Notes: a model not told the origin generated them from the letters alone. DNA of 64,000 nt from Enterobacteriaceae bacterium (GCA_031261005.1 JAISKF010000044.1:33054-97053), one strand, 5' to 3'; shown: positions 20,909-31,644, numbered from the stretch's first letter. Program-made: numbers and translations.

Positions 20909-22684
20909 TTATGCCTGCACCAATGGACCGGGATTTTTCAGATATTGCTCACGAATCGCTTTTGCCGACCAAAACGCCAACGCACCAACAAGTCCGGTTG
21001 GGTTATAACCAAAGTTCTGCGGGAAAGCACTCGCGCCCATGACAAACACATTCGGTACGTCCCAACTTTGCAGATAGCGATTAATCACACTGGTTTTTGG
21101 ATCGCTGCCCATGATCGCGCCGCCGGTATTATGTGTCGTCTGATAAGGACGAGTGTCATACTGTGCACCGAGTTTTTTAGCATTCACTTTGTATGATTCA
21201 GGATTCATCGCCTGCGCTATTTCACCGGCTTTATTGGTAGTGAATTGCGCCATTTTTATTTCATTGTCATGCCAGTTAAATGTCATGCGTAATAATGGCT
21301 GACCATTGCTGTCGGTATAGTTCGGGTCGAGATCCAAATAGCTATCACGATATGACATCACCGAACCCGATGAACCGATACTCATCGCTCGTTGATAGCT
21401 GTCCTGAATCGCCCCTTTCCATTCTGTTCCCCAAGCTGGCGTACCCGCAGGCACAGTGGCTTGATTAATTGGCCGTCCGCCAGAACGGTGATGAGAGATA
21501 TTTGCCCCGCCGACAAAACCAAGCGAACCATGATCAAAATTATCGCCGTTAAACTCATCAATCGACTGCCCGCCTGCACCGCTGCCGATAAACGGATTCA
21601 GCGCCGTACCTTTTGGCAGCAGCACGCTAACCGAAGTAGACATTTGATAGGCATAGTTTTTACCGACTACGCCATCATTGGTTATCGGGTTGTAAGGCTG
21701 ACCGATTTTGGAAAGCAGCAACAAACGGACATTGTGCATTTGGTAAGCACTAAGGATCACAATGCTGGCGGGCTGTTCAACTTCACGGCCTTGCGGATCG
21801 ATATAGGTAACGCCAGTGGCTTTTTTACCGCTGGAATCCAGATTTACGCGGATCACCTGCGATTGCGTGCGTAACTCAAAATTCGGTTTGCGTAATAACA
21901 CCGGCAAAATAGTGGTTTGCGGTGAGGCTTTAGAGTAGAGATAACACGCATAATGTTCGCAATAGCCACAGAAATTACATGGACCTAAGCGCACACCATA
22001 AGGATTAGTGTAAGGCTCTGACGCATTAGACGCGGGAACAGGAAACGGCTTATAACCCAATTCAGCAGCGGCTTTAGCAAACAATTGCGCGCCATACACA
22101 TCTTTCAGCGGCGGCAGCGGATAATCTTTACTGCGCGGCGCTTCAAACGGATTTCCGCCCTCTTGCTTTTTCCCCTGAACATTACCGGCACGACCAGAAA
22201 CACCGCAAACGTCCTCAAACTTGGTAAAGCACGGTTCCAGATCTTCATAGGTCACGCCAAAATCCTGAATTGTCATGCCTTCTGGAATAAAATTTTTGCC
22301 ATAACGCTCTTCATAATGACTGCGGATTTTCAACTCTTCCGGTAATGCCCGCCAGTGCATACCATTCCAGTGAAATCCCGCACCGCCAACACCGGTTCCC
22401 AGCAGGAAAGATCCATGCTGACGATAAGGTACTGCTTGCTCACTGACATTGTGGCGGATCGTGACTGTCTCTTTGGAGAGATCCTGAAATAACTTACCGC
22501 GTACCGAATACGCTAATTCATCAGCCACATTCGGATATTTACCATCGGTTGGCGTGTCGCGCATTTCGCCGCGTTCCAGCGCCACAACCTTTAAACCCGC
22601 TTCGGTCATTTCCTGCCCCATAATAGCGCCCGTCCAACCAAAGCCCACTAACACGACATCAACTGCTTCTTTTTTTATTGTCAT
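20909..22684 (-). CDS. FAD-dependent GMC oxidoreductase, gluconate 2-dehydrogenase large subunit
   Basis: A 591-residue flavoprotein. The N-terminal FAD-binding motif is VVLVGFGWTGAIMGQEM ... VALERG, and HNVSEQAVPYRQHGSFLLGTGVGGAGFHWNG is typical of the gluconate-dehydrogenase branch. A cysteine cluster CNFCGYCEHYAC lies mid-protein, and the C-terminal THNTGGAIMG ... NPTGLVGALAFWSA carries the usual active-site His/Asn. It has no signal peptide, so it probably rides the Tat pathway on the small subunit encoded just upstream. It oxidises a sugar acid or sugar in the periplasm. Confidence 0.88.
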   Translation of the reverse strand: MTIKKEAVDVVLVGFGWTGAIMGQEMTEAGLKVVALERGEMRDTPTDGKYPNVADELAYSVRGKLFQDLSKETVTIRHNVSEQAVPYRQHGSFLLGTGVGGAGFHWNGMHWRALPEELKIRSHYEERYGKNFIPEGMTIQDFGVTYEDLEPCFTKFEDVCGVSGRAGNVQGKKQEGGNPFEAPRSKDYPLPPLKDVYGAQLFAKAAAELGYKPFPVPASNASEPYTNPYGVRLGPCNFCGYCEHYACYLYSKASPQTTILPVLLRKPNFELRTQSQVIRVNLDSSGKKATGVTYIDPQGREVEQPASIVILSAYQMHNVRLLLLSKIGQPYNPITNDGVVGKNYAYQMSTSVSVLLPKGTALNPFIGSGAGGQSIDEFNGDNFDHGSLGFVGGANISHHRSGGRPINQATVPAGTPAWGTEWKGAIQDSYQRAMSIGSSGSVMSYRDSYLDLDPNYTDSNGQPLLRMTFNWHDNEIKMAQFTTNKAGEIAQAMNPESYKVNAKKLGAQYDTRPYQTTHNTGGAIMGSDPKTSVINRYLQSWDVPNVFVMGASAFPQNFGYNPTGLVGALAFWSAKAIREQYLKNPGPLVQA

Positions 22685-22689
22685 TTAAT

Positions 22690-23403
22690 TTATCCCCGCT
22701 CACCTGAAATCGCTACCGGAGCTAATAGATATGGCTGCCCTGAATGCTCCACCCAATCCATAAAATCGGCACGAGCGCCAGGGAATCCAATCATTTTCCA
22801 GCCAACAAGATGGCGATTACCACCATATTGCGGATCAGCAAAATAGCCCTCTTTGGTATTTTTCAGCAGATAAGAAAAGAACGTTTTCGCGGGTACATCA
22901 CCCAACTCGATATTTCCGCTTTCTAACTGCTTGAGGATCTCGGTTTGCATCGCTTTATCCAGTTCAGCAAATGATTTTTTATGCTGTTGCTGACACCATT
23001 TATCGCAGGCAGCAATACCCAAACGATAAATATCTCTGGGAACTAGCTTCAATTGATAACCAAATTCGGGCGCAACATCGGGATGGAAAGGACCTTTCAT
23101 ATACCAAAGTTCACCGCGCCCGTAGGGTGTTTCCATCTGGCGATCGATAAATTCAGGTACGCAGGCTTTGATAGCTCCGGCACCATATTGATCTTCGGGA
23201 ATTAACAGGTCACATGCTGACTGGATAAATGCCCATTCAGCTTGATTAAAAAATGTGGGTTTATAGTCGGTAGAAGTTAATGCCGGAGCAGCTTGAGCAA
23301 TATTGCTAACTAACCCGCTGCCAGCGATGGCAACAACCGGAATAACACCAAATCCTTTGCGTAAAAACTCACGCCTTGAGTTGGAATGTTTAGTATCAGA
23401 CAT
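22690..23403 (-). CDS. Gluconate 2-dehydrogenase small (gamma) subunit with Tat signal
   Basis: From the ATG at 23403 (GAGGAA just upstream; a GTG at 23415 overlaps that site and is rejected) the product is 237 residues. It starts MSDTKHSNSRREFLRKGFGV, a twin-arginine signal, and ends the leader at NIAQAAPA. The remainder matches the gluconate 2-dehydrogenase subunit 3 family (Gluconate_2-dh3). It escorts the flavin subunit through Tat and stabilises the complex. The three genes are spaced 5 and 14 bp apart. Confidence 0.88.
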   Translation of the reverse strand: MSDTKHSNSRREFLRKGFGVIPVVAIAGSGLVSNIAQAAPALTSTDYKPTFFNQAEWAFIQSACDLLIPEDQYGAGAIKACVPEFIDRQMETPYGRGELWYMKGPFHPDVAPEFGYQLKLVPRDIYRLGIAACDKWCQQQHKKSFAELDKAMQTEILKQLESGNIELGDVPAKTFFSYLLKNTKEGYFADPQYGGNRHLVGWKMIGFPGARADFMDWVEHSGQPYLLAPVAISGERG

Positions 23404-23660
23404 AGACTTCCTCACAAAAATTTATACCCGCTATCTTTCGGGATACAGAGGTGTTAATGAGTTATCTGATCTCGAAATTTTTGGATATATCACTAATTTT
23501 TAGATTTTTTCTATAATTTTTTAACAAAATTACTTTTTAACATTAACAACAACCCCATAATAAAACAGAGCATTTAATGCCTAATTTTTAGTCAATTTTG
23601 CAATATCCATTTATTGTTTATAACAAAATTATATTTATGCTAATTATTAGTTTGATTGGT

Positions 23661-23814
23661 AACGATAAGGAAGAATAATTCGTAATAGCGGCAACCTGCC
23701 GCCCGCATTCACAACGCAGTGGGTTCACGGGCGACAGATTGTCGCCCCAACAGGAAATAACATAATTATTTGAGATTTATCGTAATAATATAATTTCTTA
23801 TCTGAAAGTCTGGT
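23661..23814. repeat. MITE/REPIN element, copy A
   Basis: The core at 23682-23751 has two inverted REP hairpins (GCGGCAACCTGCCGC and GGGCGACAGATTGTCGCCC). It is followed by the AT-rich arm CATAATTATTTGAGATTTAT ... TTTCTTATCTGAAAGTCTGG, the same arm as in the other copies. The left arm is shortened. Confidence 0.7.
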
Positions 23815-23855
23815 TATTTACATTTATCAAAGAGAGAAAGAGCTTTATGCAATTT

Positions 23856-24056
23856 AACTTCGGTCTGGACAGGGAAATGGTAAAAATAATAAATTAATAT
23901 ATTGATAATAAAGAATAATTCGTAGGGGCGGCAACCTGCCGCCCGCATTCACAACGAGGTGGGTTCACGGGCGACAGGTTGTCGCCCCTACAGAAAATGA
24001 CATAATTATTTGATGTTTATCGTAATAATATAATTTCTTATCTGAAGTTCTGGTAA
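23856..24056. repeat. MITE/REPIN element, copy B
   Basis: The core at 23922-23991 is 70 bp, beginning GTAGGGGCGGCAACCTGCC and ending in GACAGGTTGTCGCCCCTAC. Both AT-rich arms are present. The left begins AACTTCGGTCTGGACAGG and contains ATTAATATATTGATAATAA as in the 14.3-kb copy. The right ends CTTATCTGAAGTTCTGG. Copies A and B sit in tandem, same orientation. Confidence 0.75.
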
Positions 24057-24074
24057 TCCTGCTTATTACAAACA

Positions 24075-24108
24075 CAAAAAAGCCTCGAAGTATTACGCTT
24101 CGAGGCTT
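24075..24108 (-). terminator. fumB terminator
   Basis: An 11-bp stem AAGCCTCGAAG/CTTCGAGGCTT (24080-24090 with 24098-24108). The plus-strand A-run at 24075-24080 gives a T-run on the minus strand. Confidence 0.85.
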
Positions 24109-24135
24109 AGCTTTATCAACCTAACGTTTTAACGA

Positions 24136-25755
24136 TTATTTAAATTTCTGGAAGAAATCATTGCCTTTATCGTCAACCAGAATAAAGGCTGGGAAATCTT
24201 CTACTTCGATTTTCCAAATCGCTTCCATACCCAATTCAGGATAAGCAACACATTCCAGACTCTTAATACTGTTTTGCGCCAGAATCGCAGCAGGACCGCC
24301 GATGCTGCCTAAATAGAAACCGCCGTGTTTCTTACACGCATCAGTAACTTGCTGGCTGCGATTGCCTTTAGACAACATGATTAAGCTGCCGCCATGAGAC
24401 TGGAACTCATCAACATAGGAGTCCATGCGACCAGCCGTTGTTGGTCCCAAAGAACCCGACGCATAGCCATCAGGCTTCTTAGCCGGACCAGCGTAGTAGA
24501 TCGGGTGATCTTTAATGTATTGCGGCAAATCTTCGCCTTTATCCAGCATCGCTTGCAGTTTGGCGTGAGCAATATCACGACCAACAATAATCGTACCGGT
24601 CAATGAAACGCGGGTAGAGACAGGATATTTCGACAGATCCGCCAGAATTTCTGGCATTGGACGGTTAAGGTTGATCTTAACGGCTTCGCCCTCGCCTGCT
24701 TTTCTGAATGATTCTGGAATATATTTACCCGGATTATCTTCTAACTTCTCAATCCAGATGCCTTCTTTGTTGATCTTCGCTTTGATATTACGGTCAGCAG
24801 AACAAGAAACCCCCATGCCGATTGGACATGAAGCGCCATGACGCGGCAGACGGATAACACGAATATCATGAGCGAAATATTTACCGCCGAACTGTGCGCC
24901 GATCCCCAAGTTATAAGCGGCTTTCAGCAGTTTATCTTCCATTTCCAGATCACGGAATGCCTGACCGCCTTCATTGCCGGTTGTCGGTAATTCGTCGTAA
25001 TATTTTGCTGACGCCAGTTTCACCGTTTTCAGGTTAACTTCCGCAGAAGTACCGCCGATAACAAAAGCAATATGGTATGGAGGACATGCCGCCGTACCTA
25101 AGCTCTTCATTTTTTCGACCAGATATTTTTCTAACTTCTCTGGCGTTAACAGCGCTTTGGTTTCCTGATACAGATAAGTTTTATTCGCAGAACCGCCGCC
25201 TTTAACTACGCACAGGAACTTATATTCAGAGCCTTTAGTGCCATAAATGTCGATTTGTGCCGGTAAGTTACAGCCGGTATTCACTTCATCGTACATATTC
25301 AGCGGTGCATTTTGCGAATAACGCAGATTATCTTGGGTATAAGTATTGAATACGCCGCGTGACAGCGCTTCTTCATCATCAGCACCCGTCCAGACGTTCT
25401 GACCTTTTTTACCCATGATGATGGCAGTACCCGTATCCTGACAAAAAGGCAGAATACCTTTTGCTGCGATTTCCGCATTACGCAGGAAAGTCAGAGCAAC
25501 ATATTTATCGTTTTCGCTGGCCTCAGGATCGGTCAGGATTTTAGCAACTTGCGCCTGATGCGCCGGACGCAGCAGGAAAGAGGCATCGTGCAGGGCGTGT
25601 TGTGCCAGCAGAGTCAGCGCTTCTGGTTCAACTTTAAGGATTTCATTTCCCTCAAAGTTACCCACAGAAACGTGATCTTTAGTCAGCAAATAATATTCGG
25701 TTTTGTCTTTTCCCAGCGGGAAAGACTCTTGATATTTAAATTCGATCGTTGACAT
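24136..25755 (-). CDS. fumB: Class I fumarate hydratase (iron-sulfur)
   Basis: This 539-residue protein of the FumA/FumB type has the three cluster cysteine regions [22 protein letters not shown] and [17 protein letters not shown] that hold the oxygen-sensitive [4Fe-4S] cluster. It interconverts fumarate and malate. It is called fumB because it lies downstream of dcuB as in E. coli, where FumB serves anaerobic fumarate respiration. Sequence alone does not separate FumA from FumB. Confidence 0.9.
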   Translation of the reverse strand: MSTIEFKYQESFPLGKDKTEYYLLTKDHVSVGNFEGNEILKVEPEALTLLAQHALHDASFLLRPAHQAQVAKILTDPEASENDKYVALTFLRNAEIAAKGILPFCQDTGTAIIMGKKGQNVWTGADDEEALSRGVFNTYTQDNLRYSQNAPLNMYDEVNTGCNLPAQIDIYGTKGSEYKFLCVVKGGGSANKTYLYQETKALLTPEKLEKYLVEKMKSLGTAACPPYHIAFVIGGTSAEVNLKTVKLASAKYYDELPTTGNEGGQAFRDLEMEDKLLKAAYNLGIGAQFGGKYFAHDIRVIRLPRHGASCPIGMGVSCSADRNIKAKINKEGIWIEKLEDNPGKYIPESFRKAGEGEAVKINLNRPMPEILADLSKYPVSTRVSLTGTIIVGRDIAHAKLQAMLDKGEDLPQYIKDHPIYYAGPAKKPDGYASGSLGPTTAGRMDSYVDEFQSHGGSLIMLSKGNRSQQVTDACKKHGGFYLGSIGGPAAILAQNSIKSLECVAYPELGMEAIWKIEVEDFPAFILVDDKGNDFFQKFK

Positions 25756-25996
25756 GTGCTTCCAGCCTTTTCTAAGTTTTTTAGGGAAAAATCGTCACGA
25801 TAATCATCGTGGTTGATGCCTAAGCGACATTGACACCATAAAGTAAGGAAACTGTTAATACAATAGCCGATAACTGCATTGGATTTGTTGAATTACATCA
25901 CTTTTATGTCACTGATTATATTTATTTATCATGGCGTTAATGAACATAATTGTCATCTTTGCCATCATAAATAGAACAGTCGAAGTGATATGAAGG

Positions 25997-26024
25997 ACGA
26001 GCGTTATACAATGATAACGCTCGT
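25997..26024 (+). terminator. Hairpin in the dcuB-fumB gap
   Basis: A perfect 11-bp stem ACGAGCGTTAT/ATAACGCTCGT (25997-26007 with 26014-26024). Its T-run lies on the plus strand, so for the minus-strand dcuB transcript it lacks a U-tract and may allow readthrough into fumB. Confidence 0.55.
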
Positions 26025-26050
26025 TTTTTATTTATAGAAACTGCAATCTG

Positions 26051-27400
26051 TTACAGATAACCATACGCTGCGGCAAGGATCCAGCCGAATACGCAGGAAA
26101 CAAACACACCAATAAGCCCTGGTAAGATAAAGCTATGGTTGATTACGAAACGACCAATGCGAGTTGTACCTGAACGGTCGAACTGAATTGCTGCCAGATC
26201 GCTCGGATAAGTTGGCAGAATGTAGTAGCCGTAACATGCTGGTGCAGACGCAACAATATACGCAGGCTCAACTCCCACCATCAGCGCTACCGGAACTACC
26301 GCCGCCAGTGCAGCCGCTTGAGAGTTAACAAACTTAGACACGATCAACAGAACAATCGCATAAGCCCACGGATACTCTTTAACCATTCCGCCTAAGAAGT
26401 TTTTAATTTCACCTAAATGAGCACCGAACACGGTCTCTGCCATCCACGCAACACCGTACACGGCAACGATAGCAATCATGCCGGAACGGAACACTTCATT
26501 CTTAGAAATTGAAGCCGGATTGGTTTTGGTCAGAATAACGATTAATGCACCCGTTAACAGCATGAACATCTGAATAACCAGTACCATTGATAATGGTTTT
26601 GGTTTATCACCGCCGAACACTGGCAACAGACTTGGGAACGCACCTAAGATTGCAACAACAGCGATAGCGCCTAAGAAGATCCACATTGCTAACCAGTTGC
26701 TTTTAGGCAGTTTTTTGTCCAGTAACGTGGCAGTATCACCATAAACATACTGTTTGTTTTCTGGATTAGAGATAAACTCTTGAAACTCTTCATCTTTATC
26801 CAGATCTTTACCACGGAACCAACTGAAGATACCAATAGCTAAGATACCTAACAGCGTTGATGGAATGGTGATTGACAGCAGATCAAGGAAGCCGATGTGT
26901 TGACCATTAACCGTAACGTTACTCAACATCGCAACCAGAGAAACAACCGCAACCGAAACCGGACTGGCGATAATCCCCATCTGAGCACCAATCGAACTGG
27001 CAGCCATTGGGCGTTCAGGACGAATGTTATTTTTGATCGCCACATCATAGATAATTGGCAAAATGGTATACACCACATGACCCGTACCGCAAAGGATAGT
27101 CAGAATACAGGTAACGAATGGTGCAATGATAGAAACGTATTTTGGATTTTTACGCAGCAGCTTTTCCGCGATCTGCAACATTACATCTAAGCCGCCAGAG
27201 GCTTGTAACGTTGCCGATGCCGCCACCACCGCAATAATAACGAGCATAACATCAACAGGCGGTTTACCCGGCTGAAGATGGAATACAAATACTAAAATAA
27301 CCAGCCCGATACCGCCTAGTAAACCGAGCGCAATACCACCTTTGCGCGCCCCGTAAAATAGACAGAACAATACGATAATTAGCTGTATAGCAAATTCCAT
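26051..27400 (-). CDS. dcuB: Anaerobic C4-dicarboxylate antiporter DcuB
   Basis: From the ATG at 27400 (GGGGTT upstream) the product is 449 residues, close to the 446 of E. coli DcuB; an earlier in-frame start would add an unconserved [10 protein letters not shown]. It is a polytopic inner-membrane protein with [26 protein letters not shown] at the start and [14 protein letters not shown] in the family-typical place. It swaps external fumarate, malate or aspartate for internal succinate during fumarate respiration. A perfect CRP palindrome and an 8-bp inverted repeat lie 95-145 bp upstream. Confidence 0.95.
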   Translation of the reverse strand: MEFAIQLIIVLFCLFYGARKGGIALGLLGGIGLVILVFVFHLQPGKPPVDVMLVIIAVVAASATLQASGGLDVMLQIAEKLLRKNPKYVSIIAPFVTCILTILCGTGHVVYTILPIIYDVAIKNNIRPERPMAASSIGAQMGIIASPVSVAVVSLVAMLSNVTVNGQHIGFLDLLSITIPSTLLGILAIGIFSWFRGKDLDKDEEFQEFISNPENKQYVYGDTATLLDKKLPKSNWLAMWIFLGAIAVVAILGAFPSLLPVFGGDKPKPLSMVLVIQMFMLLTGALIVILTKTNPASISKNEVFRSGMIAIVAVYGVAWMAETVFGAHLGEIKNFLGGMVKEYPWAYAIVLLIVSKFVNSQAAALAAVVPVALMVGVEPAYIVASAPACYGYYILPTYPSDLAAIQFDRSGTTRIGRFVINHSFILPGLIGVFVSCVFGWILAAAYGYL

Positions 27401-27495
27401 GTATAACCCCCGAACATAACAATTAGCAGTCAACTAATAAATAGTTGTCTGTAGTTAATTGTTGTGCTGTTTTATGTTTTGTTGTTTTAAATTCC

Positions 27496-27511
27496 TGTGA
27501 TTGTTATCACA
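27496..27511. promoter_or_regulatory. CRP site upstream of dcuB
   Basis: TGTGATTGTTATCACA is a perfect TGTGA-N6-TCACA palindrome. E. coli dcuB is also activated by CRP under glucose limitation. Confidence 0.75.
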
Positions 27512-27521
27512 TTGTTGTGAT

Positions 27522-27544
27522 CTAAAATGATTGCACCATTTTAG
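27522..27544. promoter_or_regulatory. Inverted repeat upstream of dcuB
   Basis: CTAAAATG and CATTTTAG form a perfect 8-bp inverted repeat with a 7-bp spacer, next to the CRP site. It could be a DcuR or other activator site; the factor is unknown. Confidence 0.35.
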
Positions 27545-27659
27545 GTCATACTCACCATATGAAATTATAAATTGAGTGAATACTCTGTTAAGTATTACCA
27601 ATTTAGCACTACCCCTGCCTCCATATGTGAAACAAACTATATAGGTTTTATTCACAGTA

Positions 27660-28235
27660 TTTTTTGATACAGATAAAATTTTCTTTCATTAATCGATAAA
27701 TATTCGGCAATATAAAAGACAGTAAATGAATAATGAATGGTGAATTGACTCTTTAAAATAGCTAAATAGTTAAAATTATGTGAATTTATCAATCATCAGT
27801 ATTATTAAAATTATCTATATTAATCAATATGTAATATGTTTTATAAATAAGTTGTGCATACATAAAAATCCATAATCATTATCATATATAACACAACCAA
27901 TCACGCTTGAAATTAAATAAGCTAATTTAAGGAAAGCAAACCATTAGACAATCGATAAAAACCCACACTATTTATTACGTAAGTTATTATAAGCAAGCAA
28001 GATAACCTTGTTAAACACCTATTCACAAAATAAGTCAAATCAAATTTTTGATATATTCACACTGTATATAGTCAGCAAATTTATTTACTTTTTATATGCA
28101 CTTTAAGCGATACAAAAACATCATCATTAAAATATCTGACATTATTAATTAAAGTAATAATTCTAGAGAAATCATACTTAATCTAACAGAATCGCTCCTT
28201 ATCCAAACCTAATGTAATTCAGTGAATATACGGGC
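27660..28235. other. AT-rich gene-free stretch
   Basis: Very AT-rich sequence upstream of the dcuB control region. I see no coding sequence with a ribosome site, no tRNA, and no copy of the local repeat families. Confidence 0.6.
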
Positions 28236-28240
28236 AGAAA

Positions 28241-28268
28241 AAAAGCTCTGCTTCAAAAAAGTCAGAGC
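28241..28268 (-). terminator. Terminator after the antiporter gene
   Basis: GCTCTG (28245-28250) pairs with CAGAGC (28263-28268), with an adjacent plus-strand A-run (minus-strand T-run). Confidence 0.6.
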
Positions 28269-28290
28269 CTTTGTCTTGTTAGCGGAAATC

Positions 28291-29940
28291 TTAATGCCCT
28301 TTATCAACCAGCAACGTTTCCATCAAATCCAGATCGTAAAGCACTTTTTGCAGTGTCTCATTACTGATTTTACGTGTAGCACGTAAGTGATACAGTTCAC
28401 CGCGTTCGGCTCTTAATGCGGTTAAACGGAAGCGGCGTTCAAGCTGTTCATCTTCCAGCGCTCGCGCCCGTTCATCATTGATATAAGTACGTTTACGCAG
28501 TGCACCGATAATACGTGAACTCACTTCGGTCAGTAGATGCGGATCGATATTCTCTTCACTACTGGTTTCAATACGGTCGCGCAGTTTCTCCAGACTCACA
28601 ATACCGACTTCCGCCATCGCTGCCCATGCGACTCGCGTCTCTTCCTCTAGCGTTGCTTTATCACTCACCGCCAGCCCGCGTAACAATAATGGCAGGAGAA
28701 TCACACCCATAATCAATGAGAAGAGAATGACGCCTGTGGCTAAAAATACCAGTTGATAACGAGCAGGGAATGGCAATCCGCTGCTTAATAATAGTGGGAT
28801 AGACAACACACCCGCTAAAGTAACTGCACCGCGAACACCGGCAAAAGTAGCGATAAACATTCCGCGCAGAGAATAATTGCCAAACAACAAAGGGTGCGTT
28901 TTCAAAATGTGATTGCTGTACAGCTTCATCAGCCAAATCCAGCTAAAACGCATCACCATCAATGCCAGATAGATCCAGACAATATCCAGCGCTAAACGCC
29001 AGACCTCCACATTTGGATCGCTTTCCGCTTGCAAAATAGACGCAGAAAGAATATCCGGCAGTTGCAAGCCCAACAGGATAAACACCATGCCGTTGAACAC
29101 AAATTCAAGCATCGACCAAACGCTGTTAGCGCGCAGCCGCATAGTCAATGGCGCATTACGGATAACACCGGACTGGCTGATAGTCATACCTGCTGCAACA
29201 GCAGCCAAGATCCCCGACATACCTAAATGCTCAGCCACCAGATAAGAGGCAAACGGCAACAACAACATTAAGACAATTTGCGTTGCCGGATCATCACCGC
29301 TCCAGCGGCTCAGCAAACGCAATGACTTACTGTACAGCCACGTTAAGGCAATACCAGAAACGACCCCACCGACCGCAACAATAAGGAAATCCACCGTTGC
29401 GCCATACACGGTAAACTCCATTGTTCCCATCGCTACAGCAACGGCTAACTTGAGAGAAACCAGACCGGAAGCATCGTTCATCAACGCTTCCCCTGACAGC
29501 ACATTCATTATCGTCTTAGGAATTTTCCCTTCACCGACGATGCCGTTCAGCGCTACCGCATCAGTCGGCGACAGCACCGCTGCCAGCGCAAACGCAGCCA
29601 CCAACGGAATACTTGGAATAAACAGATGAATCAAGTAACCGACACCAATGACCGTTAGCACCACAAGGACTAACGCCAAACCTAAAACTTCTCTGCCGTA
29701 ATTTAAAAACTCACGCAACGGCGTGCGCCAGCCATCAGCAAACAGTAATGGCGGAATAAACAGCACCAAAAATAATTCAGGATCAAAATTAACGTGCAGC
29801 CCAAATGTCGGCCATGCCAACAAAGCACCACAAGCAATTTGCATCAAAGGAAGAGGAATTTGGAAAGGTAACATCCGAGTTACCACTCCCGAAAGGGAAA
29901 CCACCAGAATCAAAATAAGAATAGTAAAGAATATTTCCAT
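28291..29940 (-). CDS. yjcE: CPA1-family Na+/H+ antiporter, YjcE-like
   Basis: This 549-residue protein is exactly the length of E. coli YjcE. About twelve membrane segments contain the CPA1 signature LSPTDAVALNGIV and LMNDASGLVSLKLAVAVA, whose Asp residues carry the ions. A cytoplasmic tail of about 120 residues (from KATLEEETRVAW) completes it. It exchanges Na+ or K+ for H+ across the inner membrane. The purine permease ghxP lies upstream on the same strand, the yjcD/yjcE neighbourhood of E. coli. Confidence 0.88.
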   Translation of the reverse strand: MEIFFTILILILVVSLSGVVTRMLPFQIPLPLMQIACGALLAWPTFGLHVNFDPELFLVLFIPPLLFADGWRTPLREFLNYGREVLGLALVLVVLTVIGVGYLIHLFIPSIPLVAAFALAAVLSPTDAVALNGIVGEGKIPKTIMNVLSGEALMNDASGLVSLKLAVAVAMGTMEFTVYGATVDFLIVAVGGVVSGIALTWLYSKSLRLLSRWSGDDPATQIVLMLLLPFASYLVAEHLGMSGILAAVAAGMTISQSGVIRNAPLTMRLRANSVWSMLEFVFNGMVFILLGLQLPDILSASILQAESDPNVEVWRLALDIVWIYLALMVMRFSWIWLMKLYSNHILKTHPLLFGNYSLRGMFIATFAGVRGAVTLAGVLSIPLLLSSGLPFPARYQLVFLATGVILFSLIMGVILLPLLLRGLAVSDKATLEEETRVAWAAMAEVGIVSLEKLRDRIETSSEENIDPHLLTEVSSRIIGALRKRTYINDERARALEDEQLERRFRLTALRAERGELYHLRATRKISNETLQKVLYDLDLMETLLVDKGH

Positions 29941-30024
29941 AAATTCCTCTTAAAGCAGGATAAACACAACTAATTAATCGTTAAATAACGAACTATTGTA
30001 AAAAACCACCACTATCTTTTGAGC

Positions 30025-30060
30025 TATACCTAAATCAAACATTTCAAAATGGCAGGTATA
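30025..30060. repeat. Short TATACC-type palindromic element, copy 2
   Basis: TATACC ... ATTTCAAAATGGCAGGTATA over 36 bp, the same plan as the copies at 18822 and 32136. It lies about 85 bp upstream of the antiporter gene. Confidence 0.5.
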
Positions 30061-30158
30061 AAATAAACATGTACTTTGTCCTTGTACCGCCTCAATTACA
30101 GCAGAAATCAGAAGAAAATAAAGCGAAGAGTATGAACAAAATGTGAGATTAGCAAATT

Positions 30159-30204
30159 TAGCCTTATCGCAGTTGAAAGATGAATCAATTCCGCGATAAG
30201 GCTA
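30159..30204 (-). terminator. Hairpin after ghxP-like gene
   Basis: A 12-bp stem TAGCCTTATCGC/GCGATAAGGCTA encloses a 22-base loop. The minus-strand continuation is AT-rich (AAATTTGC). Confidence 0.65.
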
Positions 30205-30217
30205 GAGGAATAAGGGA

Positions 30218-31585
30218 TTAAATCGCCCAGCCACCAACGTAAAAAATCACCAGCGCAGCAGCAATTAATATGATACTAACGTTCAGCTTACGCCATTCAC
30301 CAGAACAGACTCGACCAATCACCAGCGATGCAAAACCCAGCATAATGCCGGTAACAATGTTGCTGGTTAACACGATAAATACCGCGCAAATCAGACCGGA
30401 CATCGCATCAACGAAATCATCAAAATCCAGACGCGATACATTACCCAGCATCAACAAGCCAACATACATCAACGCCGGAGCGGTAGCATAACCCGGAACC
30501 AGACTCGCTAACGGTGAGAAGAACAACAGCAGCAGGAACAGTACACCAACCACCAGCGCCGTCAGACCAGTACGCCCGCCCGCTGCTGTACCTGCGGCTG
30601 ATTCGATATAAACCGCCGCCGGTGATGCCCCCACTAAACCAGAAACTATGCTGCTCACGGAGTCCGTTGTTAATGCGCGACCGCCGTTAATAATCTGACC
30701 GTCTTTATCCAACAGATTAGCTTGTCCTGCGACCGCACGAATCGTACCGGTCGCATCAAAGACTGCCGTCATCACCAGCGCCAAAATACTTGGTAATACC
30801 GTTAGTTGCAGTGCACCCATAATATCCAGACTGAAAATTAATGATGTTCCGTCAGCCGCCACCAGCGATGGCATTGAACTCATGCCGCTATAAGTGACGT
30901 TAGGATCAAAAATCAGCCCTAAAATAGAAATCGCGACGATAACTAATAGAATCCCGCCGGGAATTTTCAGTTTTTCCAGACCAATAATTACCGCTAAACC
31001 TACAAAGGCAACCATCACCGGAAACGAAGTAAAATCACCGAACTGAACCGGTAAACCTGCACCCGGATTTTTTACCACCGCACCAATACCGCTGGTAGCG
31101 ATCATCAGCAGGAACAATCCGATACCAATACCCGTACCATGTGCAATTCCAATTGGGATATTACGCAAAATCCAAGCACGAATACCGGTGGCTGAAATCA
31201 GCGTAAACAGCGCACCCATAACAAAGACTGCACCAAGCACCACCGGAATGCTCAGTCCTTGCCCTAATACCAGACTAAATGCAGTAAATGCGGTTAATGA
31301 GATGGCACAACCAATCGCCATCGGCTGATTCGCCCATAATCCCATCATGATCGAACCGAAACCGGCAACAATACAAGTAGCAACAAATACGGTTTCAACA
31401 GGAAATCCGGCTTGCCCCAGCAAACCAGGAACAACCACAATGGAGTAAACCATCGCGAGAAAGGTTGTTAATCCCGCCAGAATCTCCTGACGTACACTGC
31501 TTCCATGCGCGGAGAGTTTAAAATAACGCTCCAGCACTCCTTGATGATCGGCAGCATTCGCATTCCGATCGTTCACATTCGACAT
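30218..31585 (-). CDS. ghxP: NCS2/AzgA-type guanine-hypoxanthine permease
   Basis: The 455-residue membrane protein of the AzgA branch has the landmarks [30 protein letters not shown] near the start, [19 protein letters not shown], and [25 protein letters not shown]. It imports a purine base with protons. GhxP (YjcD) of E. coli has nearly the same length, and the yjcE neighbour supports the name, but the adenine permeases AdeP/AdeQ are close relatives. A PurR-like box lies 44 bp upstream of its start. Confidence 0.82.
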   Translation of the reverse strand: MSNVNDRNANAADHQGVLERYFKLSAHGSSVRQEILAGLTTFLAMVYSIVVVPGLLGQAGFPVETVFVATCIVAGFGSIMMGLWANQPMAIGCAISLTAFTAFSLVLGQGLSIPVVLGAVFVMGALFTLISATGIRAWILRNIPIGIAHGTGIGIGLFLLMIATSGIGAVVKNPGAGLPVQFGDFTSFPVMVAFVGLAVIIGLEKLKIPGGILLVIVAISILGLIFDPNVTYSGMSSMPSLVAADGTSLIFSLDIMGALQLTVLPSILALVMTAVFDATGTIRAVAGQANLLDKDGQIINGGRALTTDSVSSIVSGLVGASPAAVYIESAAGTAAGGRTGLTALVVGVLFLLLLFFSPLASLVPGYATAPALMYVGLLMLGNVSRLDFDDFVDAMSGLICAVFIVLTSNIVTGIMLGFASLVIGRVCSGEWRKLNVSIILIAAALVIFYVGGWAI

Positions 31586-31628
31586 GGGTATGTCCTCAAA
31601 TGGCGTAATTTAGTTTTAGATAATCATG

Positions 31629-31644
31629 AAGCAAACGATTATCT
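31629..31644. promoter_or_regulatory. PurR-like box
   Basis: AAGCAAACGATTATCT matches about 11 of 16 positions of the PurR consensus, including the core GCAAACG, 44 bp upstream of the purine permease start. Confidence 0.45.

Noticed and set aside
21392..21874. A 160-codon frame antisense to the flavoprotein gene
   Set aside because: It mirrors the strongly supported GMC oxidoreductase; composition follows the opposite strand and no motif is seen.
23416..23660. AT-rich gap upstream of the gluconate dehydrogenase operon as a coding region
   Set aside because: No frame has a ribosome site or recognisable protein sequence.
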